64,000 nucleotides of DNA from Phellopilus nigrolimitatus (GCA_021029095.1 JAJOHG010000020.1:186001-250000); one strand, 5' to 3'; counted from the stretch's first letter, positions 11,566-24,743 are shown. Notes: a model not told the origin generated them from the sequence alone. Made by a program: numbers and translations.

Positions 11566-13689
11566 CTAGACACTAGGCTCTCGTTGACGCCAGCTCGACT
11601 TAGGCAATGTCTTCGACGCAGGAACGGTTTGACGAGGGACGGGAGAACCAGTGATTGCCGTGGGTTTGATGACGGGCGCACGAGGTGGTGATGAGGTCAC
11701 TCTTGAGGAAGGAAAAGTGCTAGCCTGCGATGTTGACCGTGAGCCTAAAGATGCAGGAAGCGATGTCCGTGATGGCAAATTATTCTCGCGCTCCTCGAGT
11801 GACATCATTGTCGAGGCGGTGTAGAAGACGGTGTCGAAGACGGCACTTTCTTGCGAGCCTCAAGACACGACGTCGGAACGCAGCCGGTACTTGAGGGACG
11901 GAGGGCACGGGCAGAATTTAAAGAGGCCTTTGTCACCAAGCCAACTCCAGACGCAGTCGACTCGGAGACTTTAGACAATCCTGGCTCCTTTGAGATTGGT
12001 GGTTCTTGAGGCTGAGTAGTGCGATTGCCAGAATCCAGAATGCTCTTAGCAATATGAGCGCGAAGACTAGCAGCCGGATTTGGACGTATAGGCACCAGCC
12101 TCTTATTGTAAATGTTTCCGCGCATAGCATTTGACTTAATAGTCGGCGCGAGTCGCAAAACCGGGCATGGACGCGGAGAAGACGGTGGACTGCGGGAAGA
12201 TGTCTTGAGAACTTCTACCAACATCCTGCTTGATGTTCCTTTGTCGGCGATGACAAGGGACTGACAGACCGAGAATCTCCCTTCGCCGCCGTCCTGCCGA
12301 GTATATTTTCCTTTGACTTGCATAAATTGCGCACAGAAATCTTGATGCTCTTCTTTTGGTCGAGTCGGGCAGCCACCGAGCCCGGACCATTGATGACGCG
12401 CGCAGAGCGGACGGGTTTGCCGGCCGGTAAGCCCAAGTACCTCGGACGCCAGAGTAACGTTTCGAAGACAGCTTGCGTCGATCCAGCTCCAGTCCGCGAA
12501 TTTCCTTCCATTTCATTGCTTTTTTGCTGAATAGCAGGACCGGCGCGACGCGATCCTCGGGTGGATAGGTCGCACGGTCGGCCACCTGCGAGCCCTCCGT
12601 CGGTGGCTCGGGGATTACATACCGACGTTCGATTGTTCGCAGGATAGCGCGCGCATAGCGGAGTGCTGTTTTCGCACGCGGGTTTATCAGACACCTCCGC
12701 GGTAGGGGTGTCCGCGAGATAATCGTGGTCTTGGTGCTAGATATGTAGGGACGAGCGGCGATGTAGCTCGCTGAAGAAGTATGTACTTCCTCAGGGCTAG
12801 TAGTGCCAGCGTCGTCCTTCTGTCTAGCGGCCGCGACTGAACGAGCCTCTTCACGATCGTACAAGGCCTGCGCTCTTTGCAAAGCGAGCCTTCGTATGTC
12901 GGTCATGGCAGTTGCCTCAAAGCTAATAAAGGCGATCGTCAGAAACAAAAAGAAATTTGAACATGAGAGGACACGTACGAGGTTTGGACATAACGAAGGC
13001 CGTCGATGGCCTCGAAGTCGATGTCAGGTGACTTATCGCTGAGGATGAAACCGTTACGCCTGAGCCTCCGCTGAGAGGCAGCGAAGTTGGCGCTGGCGTC
13101 GAAATCAATCGAGCTCGGGATATGCTTGACGAGCGAAGGAGCGGTCATAGACCTGGCTTCCTTCACGAGCTGTATAAGCTTTTTTTCAGCTGCGGCGACA
13201 TGACGGTGTGTGTCAAATACGCTTACCTTGACTTCCTCGACAATCGGTTCGTGGTCGGCCTCAAGGCGGAGACTCGCGAATCCCTCCACCGCGGTCCTGA
13301 TGAGGTGACTAGGAAGCGTCTTCGCGGTGGATGATTCGACCTCGTCCGTAGGTGCGCTATCAACAATGTCAGCCACCTCTGGAACCTGCAGGGAGTTCAT
13401 CGCATTCGGTCCCTTCTGAAATCCAGCGCTAGCGGTTATGGCAGGTGCGGAAAAGGTATTTGATCTTACATCCGTAATATCCATCTCGACGTTGTCAATC
13501 GTCTCCATATCATGCAGGGATTTCACCACATTTGACTCTTCCTTGGTTCCGTCTCCGACTGTCTCAGCGGGCGTGGAAAGCTCATCCGAACTCGCATCAG
13601 TTATATCCATCTCGTCGGTCTCCTTCCGAATGCCCTTGTGCGTCGAACATATCGAGATGACGAAGCTTTGCGTGACGAGCGAGCTGGGT
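11566..13689 (-). pseudogene. X_A: 5'-truncated, frame-broken copy of the membrane-anchored protein X
   Basis: Similarity to X begins abruptly at 13689, inside exon 1 at the codons for ..PSSPVTQS, so the promoter, the start codon and the membrane segment are missing. Exon 1 remnant 13689-12979, intron 12978-12923 (56 bases, intact sites), exon 2 12922-11566. Exon 2 is broken by at least two frame changes compared with X_C, after the region matching residues ~510 of X. An internal ATG at 13610 (MDITDASSDE) could start a soluble fragment. The upstream neighbour is Y1, joined within about 20 bases of the break. I class it as a pseudogene, with the caution that the window has likely indel errors. 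Confidence 0.65.
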
Positions 13690-13739
13690 CGTTGTCTCTG
13701 CTAACGTCATGCAGCGTGTGGTGGCGCTGCGCAAAGGAC

Positions 13740-15788
13740 ACAGCTTGATCACTCTACCTGATCAAACCATCCTCCATCAGAAACAATCAACAGTGATAAG
13801 ACGTCAACGCACTGGAGAACGGAGGAATATTCATGGGACTGGTGAAACTACCTTGCTTTGGCAAAGGAGGCGATGTCTGACCGCTTCCTTACGAATACAT
13901 TGACCGCGGTCCAGTAGGCAGATTGTCCATGCTATCGCGCCGGTCATCCTCAACAGCCGTTCGCTGTACATAGATCCGTTATTCTGCGGAGGAACAACCC
14001 TCGATCGTGGCGGGCCATCCACATGCATCGGTTCCGGACTACGATTCGTGTCCGACCGGTGGTCCGTTGGTCTGCCGCCGTCGAATGTCCGACTGTCACG
14101 TCTGGTCAACCTCTTGAGGCTGCCGGTTGTAAGAAGCTAGTCCAGCAGGGGGTGGCTGATGTCTGTTCATGTCGGCGGATTCACGGAAGTCGAGGTTGAT
14201 CGTCGTGGGCTGGCTTCTGAGGTGCGGACCCGAAGGAATGAGTTCCGTTGTTAGTAGACCTGCCGTCGAGATTCCCGTATCGAGGTCTGTCAGGCAACCC
14301 AGTAAATGCGCAATCCACAAAGGCGCTGCCTTCCGGGCCTCTGTTGTTTAACAGTGGAGGTGGAGTAGGCGGGGGTGCCTTTGCCGTCGGAAATCTTAAA
14401 CAAGGTATGAGAAAAGGAATTCTGCACCAAGGCAATCATGCAGACCACAGCCAACGAAGAGCATGCTATTGTTCTTGCGATGCTGCTGTTGGTCATCTTT
14501 AATACCAAAGTAAGAGGCCGAAGGAAAGGGTTGGGAGTGGTTGTCCACGGGACTACGCGAACGATCTGGACGAACATGCGTCGAGGCCACGCGCTCGTCG
14601 AGCCTCCGTCTCTTCGCATCGACGCCCATGCTCATTTTCGGTGCGTACTCGGGTTCGCGCGGCCGGCGCGGAGGGGCATCATAGGTTACCGGAGACGTCT
14701 CTGCATCGCGGCGGCTTTGCGTAGGCGCATTCCATGCCTGACGCTGGGCCGGACCGCTCTGCTGGAAGGTAGGTCTGCCGCTACCCTGGCGAAAAAACGC
14801 TCCGCGACTTGCAATAAGTCCATCAAAACAGCGCACCGTATCGTTGCTATTGAAGTAAAGCTCTCGTTCTCGGACACGCGGCGGCGGCGATCGGGACCTG
14901 TACCCTATAGATGGTGCTGCAGCATTCCTGTGTGAGGTGGAGGATCTCTGAATTGATTATTGATAGTACGGAGGTTCGCGTCATCCCTATAATCATTTGC
15001 GAAGTGTTACGATCGGTTCTTTGCATCTTGCATAGGTCCCGACTTGCGATTCATTCCCCGTCCTCGGTCAGTTCGTGTTGTCGCTTGGCGCGCGTGTTAG
15101 CCAGCCTGGAGGAAGCTCGTCCGAATCCTTGCTAGAAGGCTTCGAGCCGTTGGCAAGTCTTCTGATGTCCCGAGGACGTCTGGTGCCGGACATAACACTC
15201 GCACCCATGAAGTTCGAGTGGGATTGAGTATGAGCACGGAAAGAAGGCCCAGCGGCCTTAGGCGACAACGTGTACATCAGTGATGCTTCCAGAGATTGCC
15301 ACTGCACGCGGCGGACAGAGGTCCGGCATGCAGTAGACGCGTCATAGGAAGACTTCACCGGCGAAGGAGGCTCAAGTGGCAGATAGGCATCATTCGCGTC
15401 CCGCCTGTCGCGCTTTTCCTGAAAGAACCCTCGCAGAAGTAGGACGCGAATCCTAGTTGCCGTTGTCTTGCAGTGCGCAACTTAAAAGCCGCGAGTTCCA
15501 TCATGTCATCCTCCTCGCCGCCGATGGGGACGACATCGTCGCCGTCGCCCATGCTCATCGTGCGGAGGAGACCTTCACCTTCGAAACGTCAATCTCCGCG
15601 CCATCCGTATTCGCAATTATCCTCAAGGTCGATCGGTCCGGAAGCTACGAAGGCATCGACGCACAAACACCATGTGCCAATGTGTTTCATTCGGAGCAGT
15701 GGCCCTGAAAAATAGACACATTAACCTCTTACGGTCTCTCGCAGAGCTCGAAGATACTCACCTGTGTTGATTTCTTGAAGACGGACAT
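13740..15788 (-). pseudogene. Y1: Arg/Pro/Ser-rich coding-like segment, frames broken
   Basis: It begins at ATG 15788 (MSVFKKSTQ) followed at once by a splice donor and an acceptor about 60 bases on. After that come coding-like blocks in different frames: MSMGDGDDVVPIGGEEDDMM; a block with EKRDRRDAND and PLEPPSP; a block with MNRKSG.. and INNQFRDPP; one with FGRP/RSPVDNHS; and one with DHRSD.NRSPEPMHVDG. The composition (Arg, Ser, Pro, Asp, Gln, Asn) suggests a disordered RNA-associated protein, but no domain is recognised. The same stops and frame changes recur in Y2 and Y3, so they are not random sequencing errors. Either unrecognised introns exist or the family was dead before duplication. 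Confidence 0.4.
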
Positions 15789-16059
15789 CTTGAAATGCGT
15801 AAGAAAGCGAACAATTTACCCTCAAAACTTGCTAAGTGATATCGGGCGGACACCCGCAATCGTTCCCACGCGTAGACAAGGAGAGCCCAGGAGCGTGCGG
15901 TGCTCGCCGACATTCCGCAGAATATGGACCCTAGGTGCTACTGAACATGTGCATCCTTCAGGACTGTACTATCTGAAACTAACTCTTTCTCTTTCTACCT
16001 CTGATCGTTTGTTTAAATGGTTTTCCGCGAAGGAGAATTTAATGTGGCTCAACATGTGC

Positions 16060-16406
16060 CTATGGAGCGGCTTCAATCTTGACCTCTCCTTTTCCAAATT
16101 CGAATCCAAATACGAATCCAAATCGAAGGGCTTTTGCCTTGTCGCGAGAACATCTGTCTACGGACATGCGGCTTTGCGCGGCCTCGACTTCAGGCGGTGT
16201 GGACGAAGGGGCTCGGGCTGCGTGAGCGATGACTTTACTCGCTTGAAAGATATACGGACGCAGGCTCATTGTTCTCGTTCTCTCTCGCAAAATGTCGGGG
16301 CCTTTGATGAAGCTGTTGGAGACGCGATCTCAAACCCAAGAACGATGATTTCTGGCGACGCGGGAGCGGCGAAGTGCGCTCGTGAGCGTGTCGTGTCGAG
16401 TTCCAT
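16060..16406 (-). CDS. Pair of overlapping small open frames in the F-Y interval (left)
   Basis: Frame 1 (16406-16266) starts MELDTTRSRAHF; frame 2 (16269-16060) starts MSLRPYIFQASK. They overlap by ATGA. The same pair is found at 49692-50038, differing by about one residue, but the outermost right unit has lost the first ATG. The near-identity reflects the recent duplication and is not evidence of selection. Coding status is doubtful; this may simply be 3' or 5' flank. Confidence 0.2.
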
Positions 16407-16932
16407 GATAGACCGCCTTGTTTGCCTCCCCAGCCCCTGCTTCTTCATTCATGAATAAGTTGGCAGAACGCAATCTACGGCATCGTAGAAGAGTTTCTTC
16501 TTCCGTGTCCCTTGTGACAGGGGGCAGATAATTTATGGTTCCTTTATCTTTATGTAGACACACTTTGCGGTCATGTACATTCTATTGTGTAAAACACTCC
16601 GTAATTGTAAGGGGCGAATTTGCCCAGACGCAGAGGTACGTACATATGCTATTTCAAACGAGTAACAACCGACCTAAGTCGCATTGCCACAATTCTTGGA
16701 AATGGACTGTGTTACTTAGTGAGTTTTCTGAAAACTTTAGACGATCCATTGGTGGCCTATAATAAGAACTTAAAAATCCAACATTCGTTGAACAGAAGAG
16801 AACAAAGCGAGTAAATGTTACAAATGCGAGAAAGCTATGCTTACAGTTAGTAAGTGCAAAATGAGATACTTAATACAAGTGCTAGGAGTCCGTGATAAGC
16901 AAACAATGGTAGTAAAAAATCAATAGCGACGT

Positions 16933-19726
16933 CTAATTCGATCTGACCCGTTTGCGAGAGCTCAATTCTTCAAGCTCATCATTTAAAGGTCCATCTCTAG
17001 AAGGGCGTTTACGGCTCGTGGGCGTCGGGCTTTCGGGCGCAATCAAGCTGGCAGACGCATGTGCGCCTGACGGATTACTGTCAAAAATAAGGCTGGGGAC
17101 GTTGTCGGTCCAGATGGAAGTCGATAAGTCAAATGCACGTTTTGAAGCAGCCTGAGATCCATCTTGCGCTTCCTCTCCGGCCTCGTGCGCGGTTCCCGAA
17201 GCAGCCTGAGTCTCGTCTTCCACGTCCTCGTCGGCCTCCTCGACAGTTTCCGCGATTTTCTTTAGATTCTTCTTTTTCCTCTTTGCCTCTTCAGCATTTT
17301 CCGCCTCAGCCTTCTCCATCTCCCTTTGAATGGCGTTTTCCTCTTCAAAGGCTCGCATATTCTTCCGTCCTATCTGGTCAGGTGACAATTCGTCGGTATC
17401 TTGGTCTTCGTTATGAGTCGGTACGGCGTTGGACGGAGGCTCTTCAATGGTGGCGAGCTCCTCAAGGGTTTTGTCGATGACATCATGAAGGGATCTGAAG
17501 ACGGCCTTCGAGTCTCGAAGGGCAACCGGAATCGTCGACAATACGCTCAAGGATATTTTTTTGTTTCCCTTCAGACGATCTTTTATGATATCCCGATTGA
17601 CTTCAACTTCCTCTGGATCTGCGGATCCTGTGAAAACGAGCAGGGTTCGCATGTCCTTTATGCATTTGCGCAGAGGCTGGAAGTATGGTGCGAACTGGCT
17701 GACGATATATTTGTCGAAGTTCTCGGCCTTAGAGACATGAGACTCCTTGGCCTGGCGAATGTCCTCCATTGTAGGGTCGTTTTTACCGTATCCAGCCCAT
17801 TGTGCAATTGCGGATTTTTTAAAGATGAAGTCGCGAGATCGTTGCAAGTTGTTCGGTCCCTCCTGCGCAGTGCATAACCAGCACAGAACGTATAAGATCG
17901 ACTCCAGATCGTGGTAGTAAGCATGCTTGATTTTGTTCTCTTTTCCTTGACCATCATTTCCAGAGCCATGAAAGGCAGCGTTCCCTATGCAACTCTAAAT
18001 GAGATGACAAAAGGAGGAGGAAAGAAGAAGAGCATACCGTTCGACGACCTTTCGCACATTCTTTATCCTGCTCATCGGTCTCGATCGCGAAGTCGAAGTC
18101 GATGATGTAACCTCGCCGACGCGAGTTAGGGTCTTTCGGATCCTCTTTAGCCAGAACCAGATTTCGAAGGCTAATGTCACGATGCAGGACTCTCTTGTTG
18201 ATAAGGTCCTCGATTGCTAGTGGAGAAGTTGATCAGCTCAGCTGTGAAGCGAAACAATTGGAAACGAACTCACTTTGGATGATGTCCTTTACCAAAGTCA
18301 GCAGCTCCGTCAGAGTCTGAAAGTCTTCCAGTGGCTTGCCGTATGGCTTCATCATTATCCGGCGGTGCTCACGCGTCTCCAGTTTCCCGAACAAATACCA
18401 TTTCCGCTGAGTTTTCCAATTCTCCTTCTCACTCAGAGCTCGTCGGTCCGTCGCCGTCGTATCATTCACTCCTCGGATCTGGACCGTCTCGTGGTCAACG
18501 ATCTTCGCTACCCCTCCGATCCCGGTAATTTTCTCCATGATTACGTGCTCGAACGGGTTACGAGAGTCGTCCACCCAAGAGTCTTTGATCACGGCGTCTT
18601 CTCCCTCGTGCTCGACCAAAAAGCAATTGGTGCCTCTCCCTCGAACCGACGACTCGGCGTAGATGACTTTCCTTGATCTTGTACTCGACATGCCTGAAGA
18701 GGATGAATCTTTCGCCGTCCCTGTGATATACGGTAGGATCGTATCCAAGGTCGATATTCTCAGCAAAGAGCAATCCGGCGACGACACGGATGAGCTTCCC
18801 CGGATCCTTCATGACGTTGAATCTCTCCGACGAGAGAACTCCAGCTCTGTCAAACACGAAGAATGTCATTAGGTCGTCACCGGTGAGTATGACACCGAGG
18901 ACAAATCGACGGTTCTGTTGAGCAGCGAAGACCATGCGGGCATACTGCAGTAGTTGAGCATAGGCCGTCCTGTAGGCACGGGGATCACGGCTGCGCTTGA
19001 ATTCCATGACTGCATGAATATCAGCCCAGGCGGCATCCGTGTCCACCTTGGAGTGGTCGATGACGACGCCGTCGGGCTTTCGCTTGCAATTCACGGCCGC
19101 TTCAGCAGGGGCCTTATCCTTGAACATGCAAGAGAACTCGCGAGTGGTGTCGTTCGACGGAAGTCCGCATCCCTGACGTATATTCTCTGCGATTTTGTTG
19201 AGGTAGTCCGTGACATTCTTCTCGTGGTCCTTTTTGCCCCGTTTCCAGCCCACCCATTTCTTATACCGTCCATACGTTCCTTCTTCCTTGAGACTGTCTA
19301 GGGTCTCTGAAGCCTTAAACTCATACTTCGCGGCGGCAACAGGATCGTTAGGGTATTTGGCGTGGCCTATACCCATAGATATGATGTGGTCTGAGAGCTT
19401 GTCCTCGATGAGGTTGGGCACGTCGACAAATGTGCCGCTGAAGACTTCCTCGATTAACGAGCCTCCCATCTTCTTATAAGTCTGGGTAACCTCCGACGAG
19501 GGGTATACACCAGGTTTGTTAGAGTAAGGGGTGGCGTAAGGTCTCGCGTCACACAAGCCAGAGTGTATGTCTTGAGCGCTTTGCGGCGGCCTGCAGACAA
19601 ACAGCTTAGCATGGATATACTACAAAGGAAAGGTAGTTGAGCGTCTACTACTCACGGAGTGCTGGGAAGATTCGGGAGAGAGCGAGTGTCCTTGTTGTTC
19701 GGTGGAGGTTGACGACGATCTGCCAT
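16933..19726 (-). pseudogene. F_B: FunK1-type kinase copy with two frame changes
   Basis: The leader exon 19726-19656 (ATG; MADRRQPPPNNKD) is intact and splices in phase through a 65-base intron to exon 1 (19590-18274); exons 2 (18216-18038) and 3 (17984-16933) follow. This is the only copy in which leader and exon 1 join in one open frame. Two one-base changes break it: an extra base in an A run at 18668-18670, before IYAESS, and a missing base in an A run at 17941-17944, after MALEMMV. Both fall in homopolymers, so they may be sequencing errors; if so the gene is whole, with about 870 residues. The PD..EFK motifs, HRDISLRN, IDFDFA and a basic C-terminus (SRKRVRSN) are all present. The middle of exon 3 resembles F_A, while the ends resemble F_C. 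Confidence 0.75.
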
Positions 19727-19788
19727 GGTGCAAAACAAGGTCACTTCAAGGTAGAGGAGCAGGAGGATGGAGTTGAACATACCTGGAG

Positions 19789-19963
19789 ACGCGTCTACTG
19801 GCTTTTGAGAACGTTACGCGTGATAGCTGTCACTGTTCAAGCACTGTTCAAGCCACAGGTTGAAGCCACAGTGGCTGAAGGAAAGAAGTTTATGCGGTCA
19901 CGCGGGGGGACGTGGTGGTTGAAGGATGAAAAGTTGAGAGTTCAGCCACACGACGTGACGCGT
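19789..19963 (-). promoter_or_regulatory. Three ACGCGT (MCB-like) boxes between F_B and Z_B
   Basis: ACGCGT occurs at 19789-19794, 19816-19821 and 19958-19963, in the ~0.8-kb region from which F_B and Z_B diverge. The same three sites with the same spacing pattern are found in units C and D. ACGCGT is the binding core of the MBF cell-cycle factor in ascomycete yeasts. A GCCAC..GTGGC palindrome lies between the boxes. Confidence 0.5.
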
Positions 19964-20542
19964 CAGTAACAAACGTTGTTCCAAATAAGGAATGAGCCGT
20001 TACGCGACGCGACAACGAGTTCTATTGTTTCGTATTGTTTATGCTCAGAGTCAAAGCACTGATCAGATGTTTATTTCCTGTTTGGATGTCTATTTTCTCG
20101 TCGCAAACAATCTCAATGCGTTGTCTGCGATGCCGGTTTTCTTACTTCTTCTATAATTCGCCGGTGTGCGTCGTGCAGCCGAACGTGTTTAAGGGAAGTA
20201 CATAGTAGAGGTAGTATGGCTGCAGGTCTGAAATCAGTACCTCCTTCTGTCTGGAAGTTCCGGTCCTACTCGGCAGAGAAAGGTCTTCGGCAAGACTGCA
20301 TTGTCACTGCAGCTTTTGTAATTTTATAAATGAGTGTGACAGTATCCTCGAATCTTACGCTGACCTGGACTCGCCGCGTGTACAACTTGAACCAAAACTA
20401 AACATCTCCCACCAAGCGCATTTCGATAGCTTGTCTTCTTTCACACTGACAAGAACGTTCAACTTATCCTTCTTATTTCCAAGTGAGTATGAAGTCCTGA
20501 ATCCAGTTGTTTCCGCCTACTCATCGGCAATTCTCTACAGAC

Positions 20543-21109
20543 ATGTGGATGTTGGGTTACCATTTTAAATGGCGAACGATCAAGAAGCTGGCGAGGGCCA
20601 ACAACATTCGTGTCAGTAGTCCAGAGTTTCTCATGACAGCCGTTCAGAATGTCGTTCGTCGGAAATCTCGGGTCAACTTTTGGATTAGCTACGACTGGGA
20701 ACACAGACCGATCATCACCTTCCATGAACATGAGGACCAACGGGATCCGACCGGTATAAAGTTTAACGCCTGGCATGTCATTCGTGTCGCGCGCGCATTG
20801 CAGATGGATCGACCGCCACGTTGGTACACGGACGAGGAGGGTGTGGCTGATCAGGAGGCAGAATCCAGCGAGGACGACGAGTTGGATTCTGAGGTTGAAA
20901 GTGACTCAGATGATGATGGCGAGGACGGCGATGGCGAGGACGACGAAGTTGAAGATGGCGATATCGAGGGTGACGATATCGAGGATGGCAATGTCGAGGA
21001 TGGCGATGAAGTGAATGAAGAACCTGAGGACGGCGGACCGAACGAGGACTCGGTCGGAACTTCATGCGAAGTAATGGAGACGAAGACGGTTTCGGTCGAG
21101 GGTCACTAA
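20543..21109 (+). CDS. Z_B: basic head, acidic tail protein
   Basis: ATG 20543 (MWMLGYHFKW) to TAA 21109, 188 residues, open throughout. It is preceded by the conserved 58-base intron-like segment (gtgagt..ctacag, 20485-20540). The head (RTIKKLARANNIRV, EFLMTAVQNVVRRKSR, NFWISYDWEH) is almost the same in all four copies. The tail is Asp/Glu-rich and has fewer EDGNV units than Z_A. It diverges from F_B across the ACGCGT-bearing promoter and converges on X_B. No family recognised. Confidence 0.6.
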   Translation: MWMLGYHFKWRTIKKLARANNIRVSSPEFLMTAVQNVVRRKSRVNFWISYDWEHRPIITFHEHEDQRDPTGIKFNAWHVIRVARALQMDRPPRWYTDEEGVADQEAESSEDDELDSEVESDSDDDGEDGDGEDDEVEDGDIEGDDIEDGNVEDGDEVNEEPEDGGPNEDSVGTSCEVMETKTVSVEGH

Positions 21110-21927
21110 GGCGTTTTCTTGTATCTTGCTGTATTATACATATCGTCTGTGGAGCACACAAACGAGAATTATGGAATGCAAACATTTTCGCAAAGAAAAC
21201 ATTTTTGGGTATAGTTTGCATCGACATCTAATTTTTTTGAATTAACCTCGGGAAATATATATCTGGATTTCGGACTGAAGTGACGTTTCTGTTGGCCATA
21301 ACCGATGCGCAAGGCTCAGACCGGCATGTAAATCGTACTCGAGAAGTATAATAGTATATTAACATTAAGAGAGGAGATGAAATTACTAGTAAACCGACAA
21401 CAGATGAAGCACCAGAAACATGAGACAGGACAGACTAGGCACGAGGCAGACTAACAGACGGAATGCAGACGAACGCGAGCATGGAAGGACGGACAGCAGA
21501 GCTGGACTGACGCGGCTATTACGATCACAGGCTGAATCAAGAGAAAGGAACCAGAGATAGAGCAAGCGGCGGACAAAACAAGACGATGACGAGATAGATA
21601 CGAGATATAGGGGGACATAAAATAAAATAAAAGAGGACGACTGGACAAGCACAAGAAGGAGGACGCGAGACTAGAGACGAAAGAGATCGGCCACGCCAGC
21701 GGAAAGCAAGACTGAACCTGACGTGACTAGTATGATTACGGGCTGATCGAGGCGGAGGCAAGACCAAGAGCGATAGCAAGAGAGCTGAAGAAAGCAAGAC
21801 GGTGTCGAAATAGATAGGATATGAATAGTCGTATGGGTTGATTATAGCCGTGAATAGTTGTACGAGTTGATTATAATATGAATTGGTGGTCGTATATCTG
21901 TATATGATGACAGAGACTAGGCTCTCG
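21110..21927. other. Convergent 3' region between Z_B and X_B
   Basis: No gene seen. Purine-rich on the plus strand, matching the equivalent segments at 10.8-11.57, 44.19-44.98 and 54.52-55.31 kb. Unit B differs from the others by small deletions near 21.62-21.72 kb. Confidence 0.5.
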
Positions 21928-24743
21928 TCAACGCCAGCTTGATTTAGGCGATGTCTTCGACGCAGGGACGATTTGACGAGGGACGGGAGAACCAGTAATT
22001 GACATGCGTTTGATGACGGGCGCACGAGGTGGCGATGAGGTCACTCTTGATGAACTTGAGGAACCAAAAGAGCCAGTCTGCGTTGATGACCGTGAGCCTA
22101 AAGATGAAGGAAGCGATGTCCGTGATGGCGAATTATTCTCGTGCTTCTCGAGTGGCATCATTGTCGAGCGCCGGACAGACGAAGTACGGGATACAATAGG
22201 AGAAGCACAGGCTTTGGCTAACATAGTTCTCTTCGACGGAGAAGCGACTTCTCTCCGCCCAGGAGAGTGCGTCAGGCTAGAGTTTGAGACGTCAGATAGC
22301 ACAGAGCGCCTCGATACCAGTAATCCTTGAGACCGAGAAGTACCAGAGTCAGAAGATGAGGTAGTCTTCGTGGCTAGAGCATGGCTGGATATGAGATCCG
22401 ACGAAGTTTTGACTGTACGCGTGCTGATCGTCGACAAAGCCAAGCTTGGCGTACCAGGGGGATTAGCACGCGTTGATGGCCGCGGTCGAGACGGTGTAGA
22501 AGACGGCGACGAAGGCGGCACTTTCTTGCGATCTTCAAGACACGACATTGGAGCGCAGCCGGTACTTGAAGGACGAAGGGCACGGGCAGAATTTGAAGAG
22601 ACCGTCGTGGCCATTCAGCTCTAAATGCAGTCGAGCTGGAGACTCTAGACAATCCTGGTCCCTTAGAGATTGGCGGTTCTTGAGACTGAGTGCCAGAATC
22701 CAGAATGCTCTTAGCAATATGAGCGCGAAGACTAGCAGCCGGATTTGGACCTAGCGGTACCAGCCTCTTATTGTAGATATTTCCGCGCATAGCATTTGAC
22801 TTGATAGTCGGCGCAGATTGCAGAGCGGGGCGTGGGCGCGGAGAAGACGGCGGACCGCGGGTAGATGTCTTGAGAACCTCTACCAACATCCTGCTTGATG
22901 TTCCTTTGTCGGCGACGACAGGGCCACTGACAAACCGAGGATGTCCCTTCATCGTCGACCTGCCGAATATGTTTTCCTTTGATTTGCATAAATTGCGCAC
23001 AGCAATCTTGATGCTCTTCTTTTGGTCGACGTCGGGCAGCCACCGAGCCCGGACCATTGATGACGCGTACCAAGACGCAGAGCGGACGGGTTTGCCGGCC
23101 GGTAAGCCCAAGTACCTCGGACTGCCAGAGTAACGTTTCGAAGACAGCTTGCGTCGATCCAGCTCCAGTCCGCGAATTTCCTTCCATTTCATTGCCTTTT
23201 TGCTGAATAGCAGGACCGGCGCGACGCGATCCTCAGGTGGATAGGTCGCGCGGTCGGCCACCTGCGAGCCCTCCGTCGGTGGCTCGGGGATCACATACCG
23301 ACGTTCGATTGTTCGCAGGATAGCGCGCGCATAGCGGAGTGCGGTCTTCGCACGCGGGTTTATCAGACGCCTCCGCGGTAGGGGCGTCCGCGAGATAGTC
23401 GCGGTCTTGGTGCTAGACATGCGTGGACGAGCGGCGATGTAGCTCGCTGAAGAAGTCATGTACTTCCTCAGGGCTAGTAGTGCCAGCGTCGTCCTTCTGT
23501 CTAGCGGCCGCGACTGATCGAGCCTCTTCACGATCGTACAAGGCCTGCGCTCTTTGCAGAGCGAGCCTTCGCATGTCGGTCATGGCAGTTGCCTCAAAGC
23601 TATGGGAATGGTCGTCAGAAACAGAAAGAAAACGCGAGTATGAGAGGACACGTACGAGGTTTGGACATAACGGAGGCCGTCGATGGCCTCGAAGTCGATG
23701 TCAGGTGACTTATCGCTGAGAATGAAACCGTTGCGCTTGAGCCTCCGCTGAGAGGTAGCGAAGTTGGCGCTGGCGTCGGAATCAATCGAGCTCGGGGTAT
23801 GCTCGGCGAGTGAAGGAGCGGTCATCGACCTGGCTTCCTTCACAAGCTGTATGAGCTTTTCGTCAGCCGCCGCGACATGACGGTGTGTGTCAAATACGCT
23901 TACCTTGACTTCCTCGACAATCGGTTTGTGGTCAGCCTCAAGGCGGAGACCCGCGAAACCCTCCGCCGCGGTCCTGATGAGGTGGCTAGGAAGCGTCTTC
24001 GGGGAGGATGATTCGACCTCGCCTGTCAGTGCGCTATCAACAATGTCAGCCATCTCTGGAACCTGCAGGGAGGTCATCGCATTCGGTCCCTCCTGAAATT
24101 CATCGTCAGCGCTTATGATAGTAGCGGAAAGGGTATCTAATCCTACATCCGTAATATCCATCTCAACGCTGTCAATTGGCTCCACGTCATGCAGGGAATT
24201 CACCACATTTGACTCTTCCTTGGATCCGTCTCCGACTGTCACAGTGGGTGTGGAAAACTCATCCGAACTCGCATCAGTTATATCCATCTCGTCGGTCTCC
24301 TTCCTAATGCCCTTGTGCGTCGAACATATCGAAATGACGAAGCTCTGCGTGACGGGCGAGCTGGGTCCATAGACGATGCTCGGAGAGGACATCTTTCGAA
24401 TCATCTCTCGCGACGACTCACGATGCCCGCATCCTCTCTCGAGGTCGAGAGCGCGCTGGCGTTCTAGGGCAGCCTCACGTCGAAGGCGGTACGGCTGAAT
24501 GGTGGCTCGTGTTTTCTTTTTCTTCTGTACGTGCTTGTTGACGAGACGGTAGACGCCGTATATGACAATGAGAAGGAAGAGGAAAGCACCGGTGGAAGCA
24601 AGGCCGACAAGGACGAAGGGATGGGGATGGACAGACGAGACGACCTTCTTGACTACGGCGTCGATGGCTGGGGAAGAAGCGGAGTCGATGCTGGAGGACT
24701 CCACGAAGCGGGAGGCAAGTACGATGGAGGATGGGGACGGCAT
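21928..24743 (-). CDS. X_B: single-pass membrane protein with long disordered tail, exon 2 frame-broken
   Basis: Exon 1 24743-23656 is intact: ATG (MPSPSSIVLASRF), membrane segment about residues 43-65 (VLVGLASTGAFLFLLIVIYG), then KKKK, then an acidic stretch with MDITDASSDE and MDITDVGLDT repeats. A 56-base intron (23655-23600) leads to exon 2. Compared with X_C, exon 2 has an extra base near 23457, a pair of compensating shifts near 23.06-23.13 kb and another shift near 22.6 kb, after which the original frame resumes to the stop at 21928. The tail is Ser/Thr/Pro/Arg-rich. It is one of two copies keeping the promoter (TATA at 24876-24883) and the membrane anchor. As read, the product would be cut short early in exon 2. 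Confidence 0.6.
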
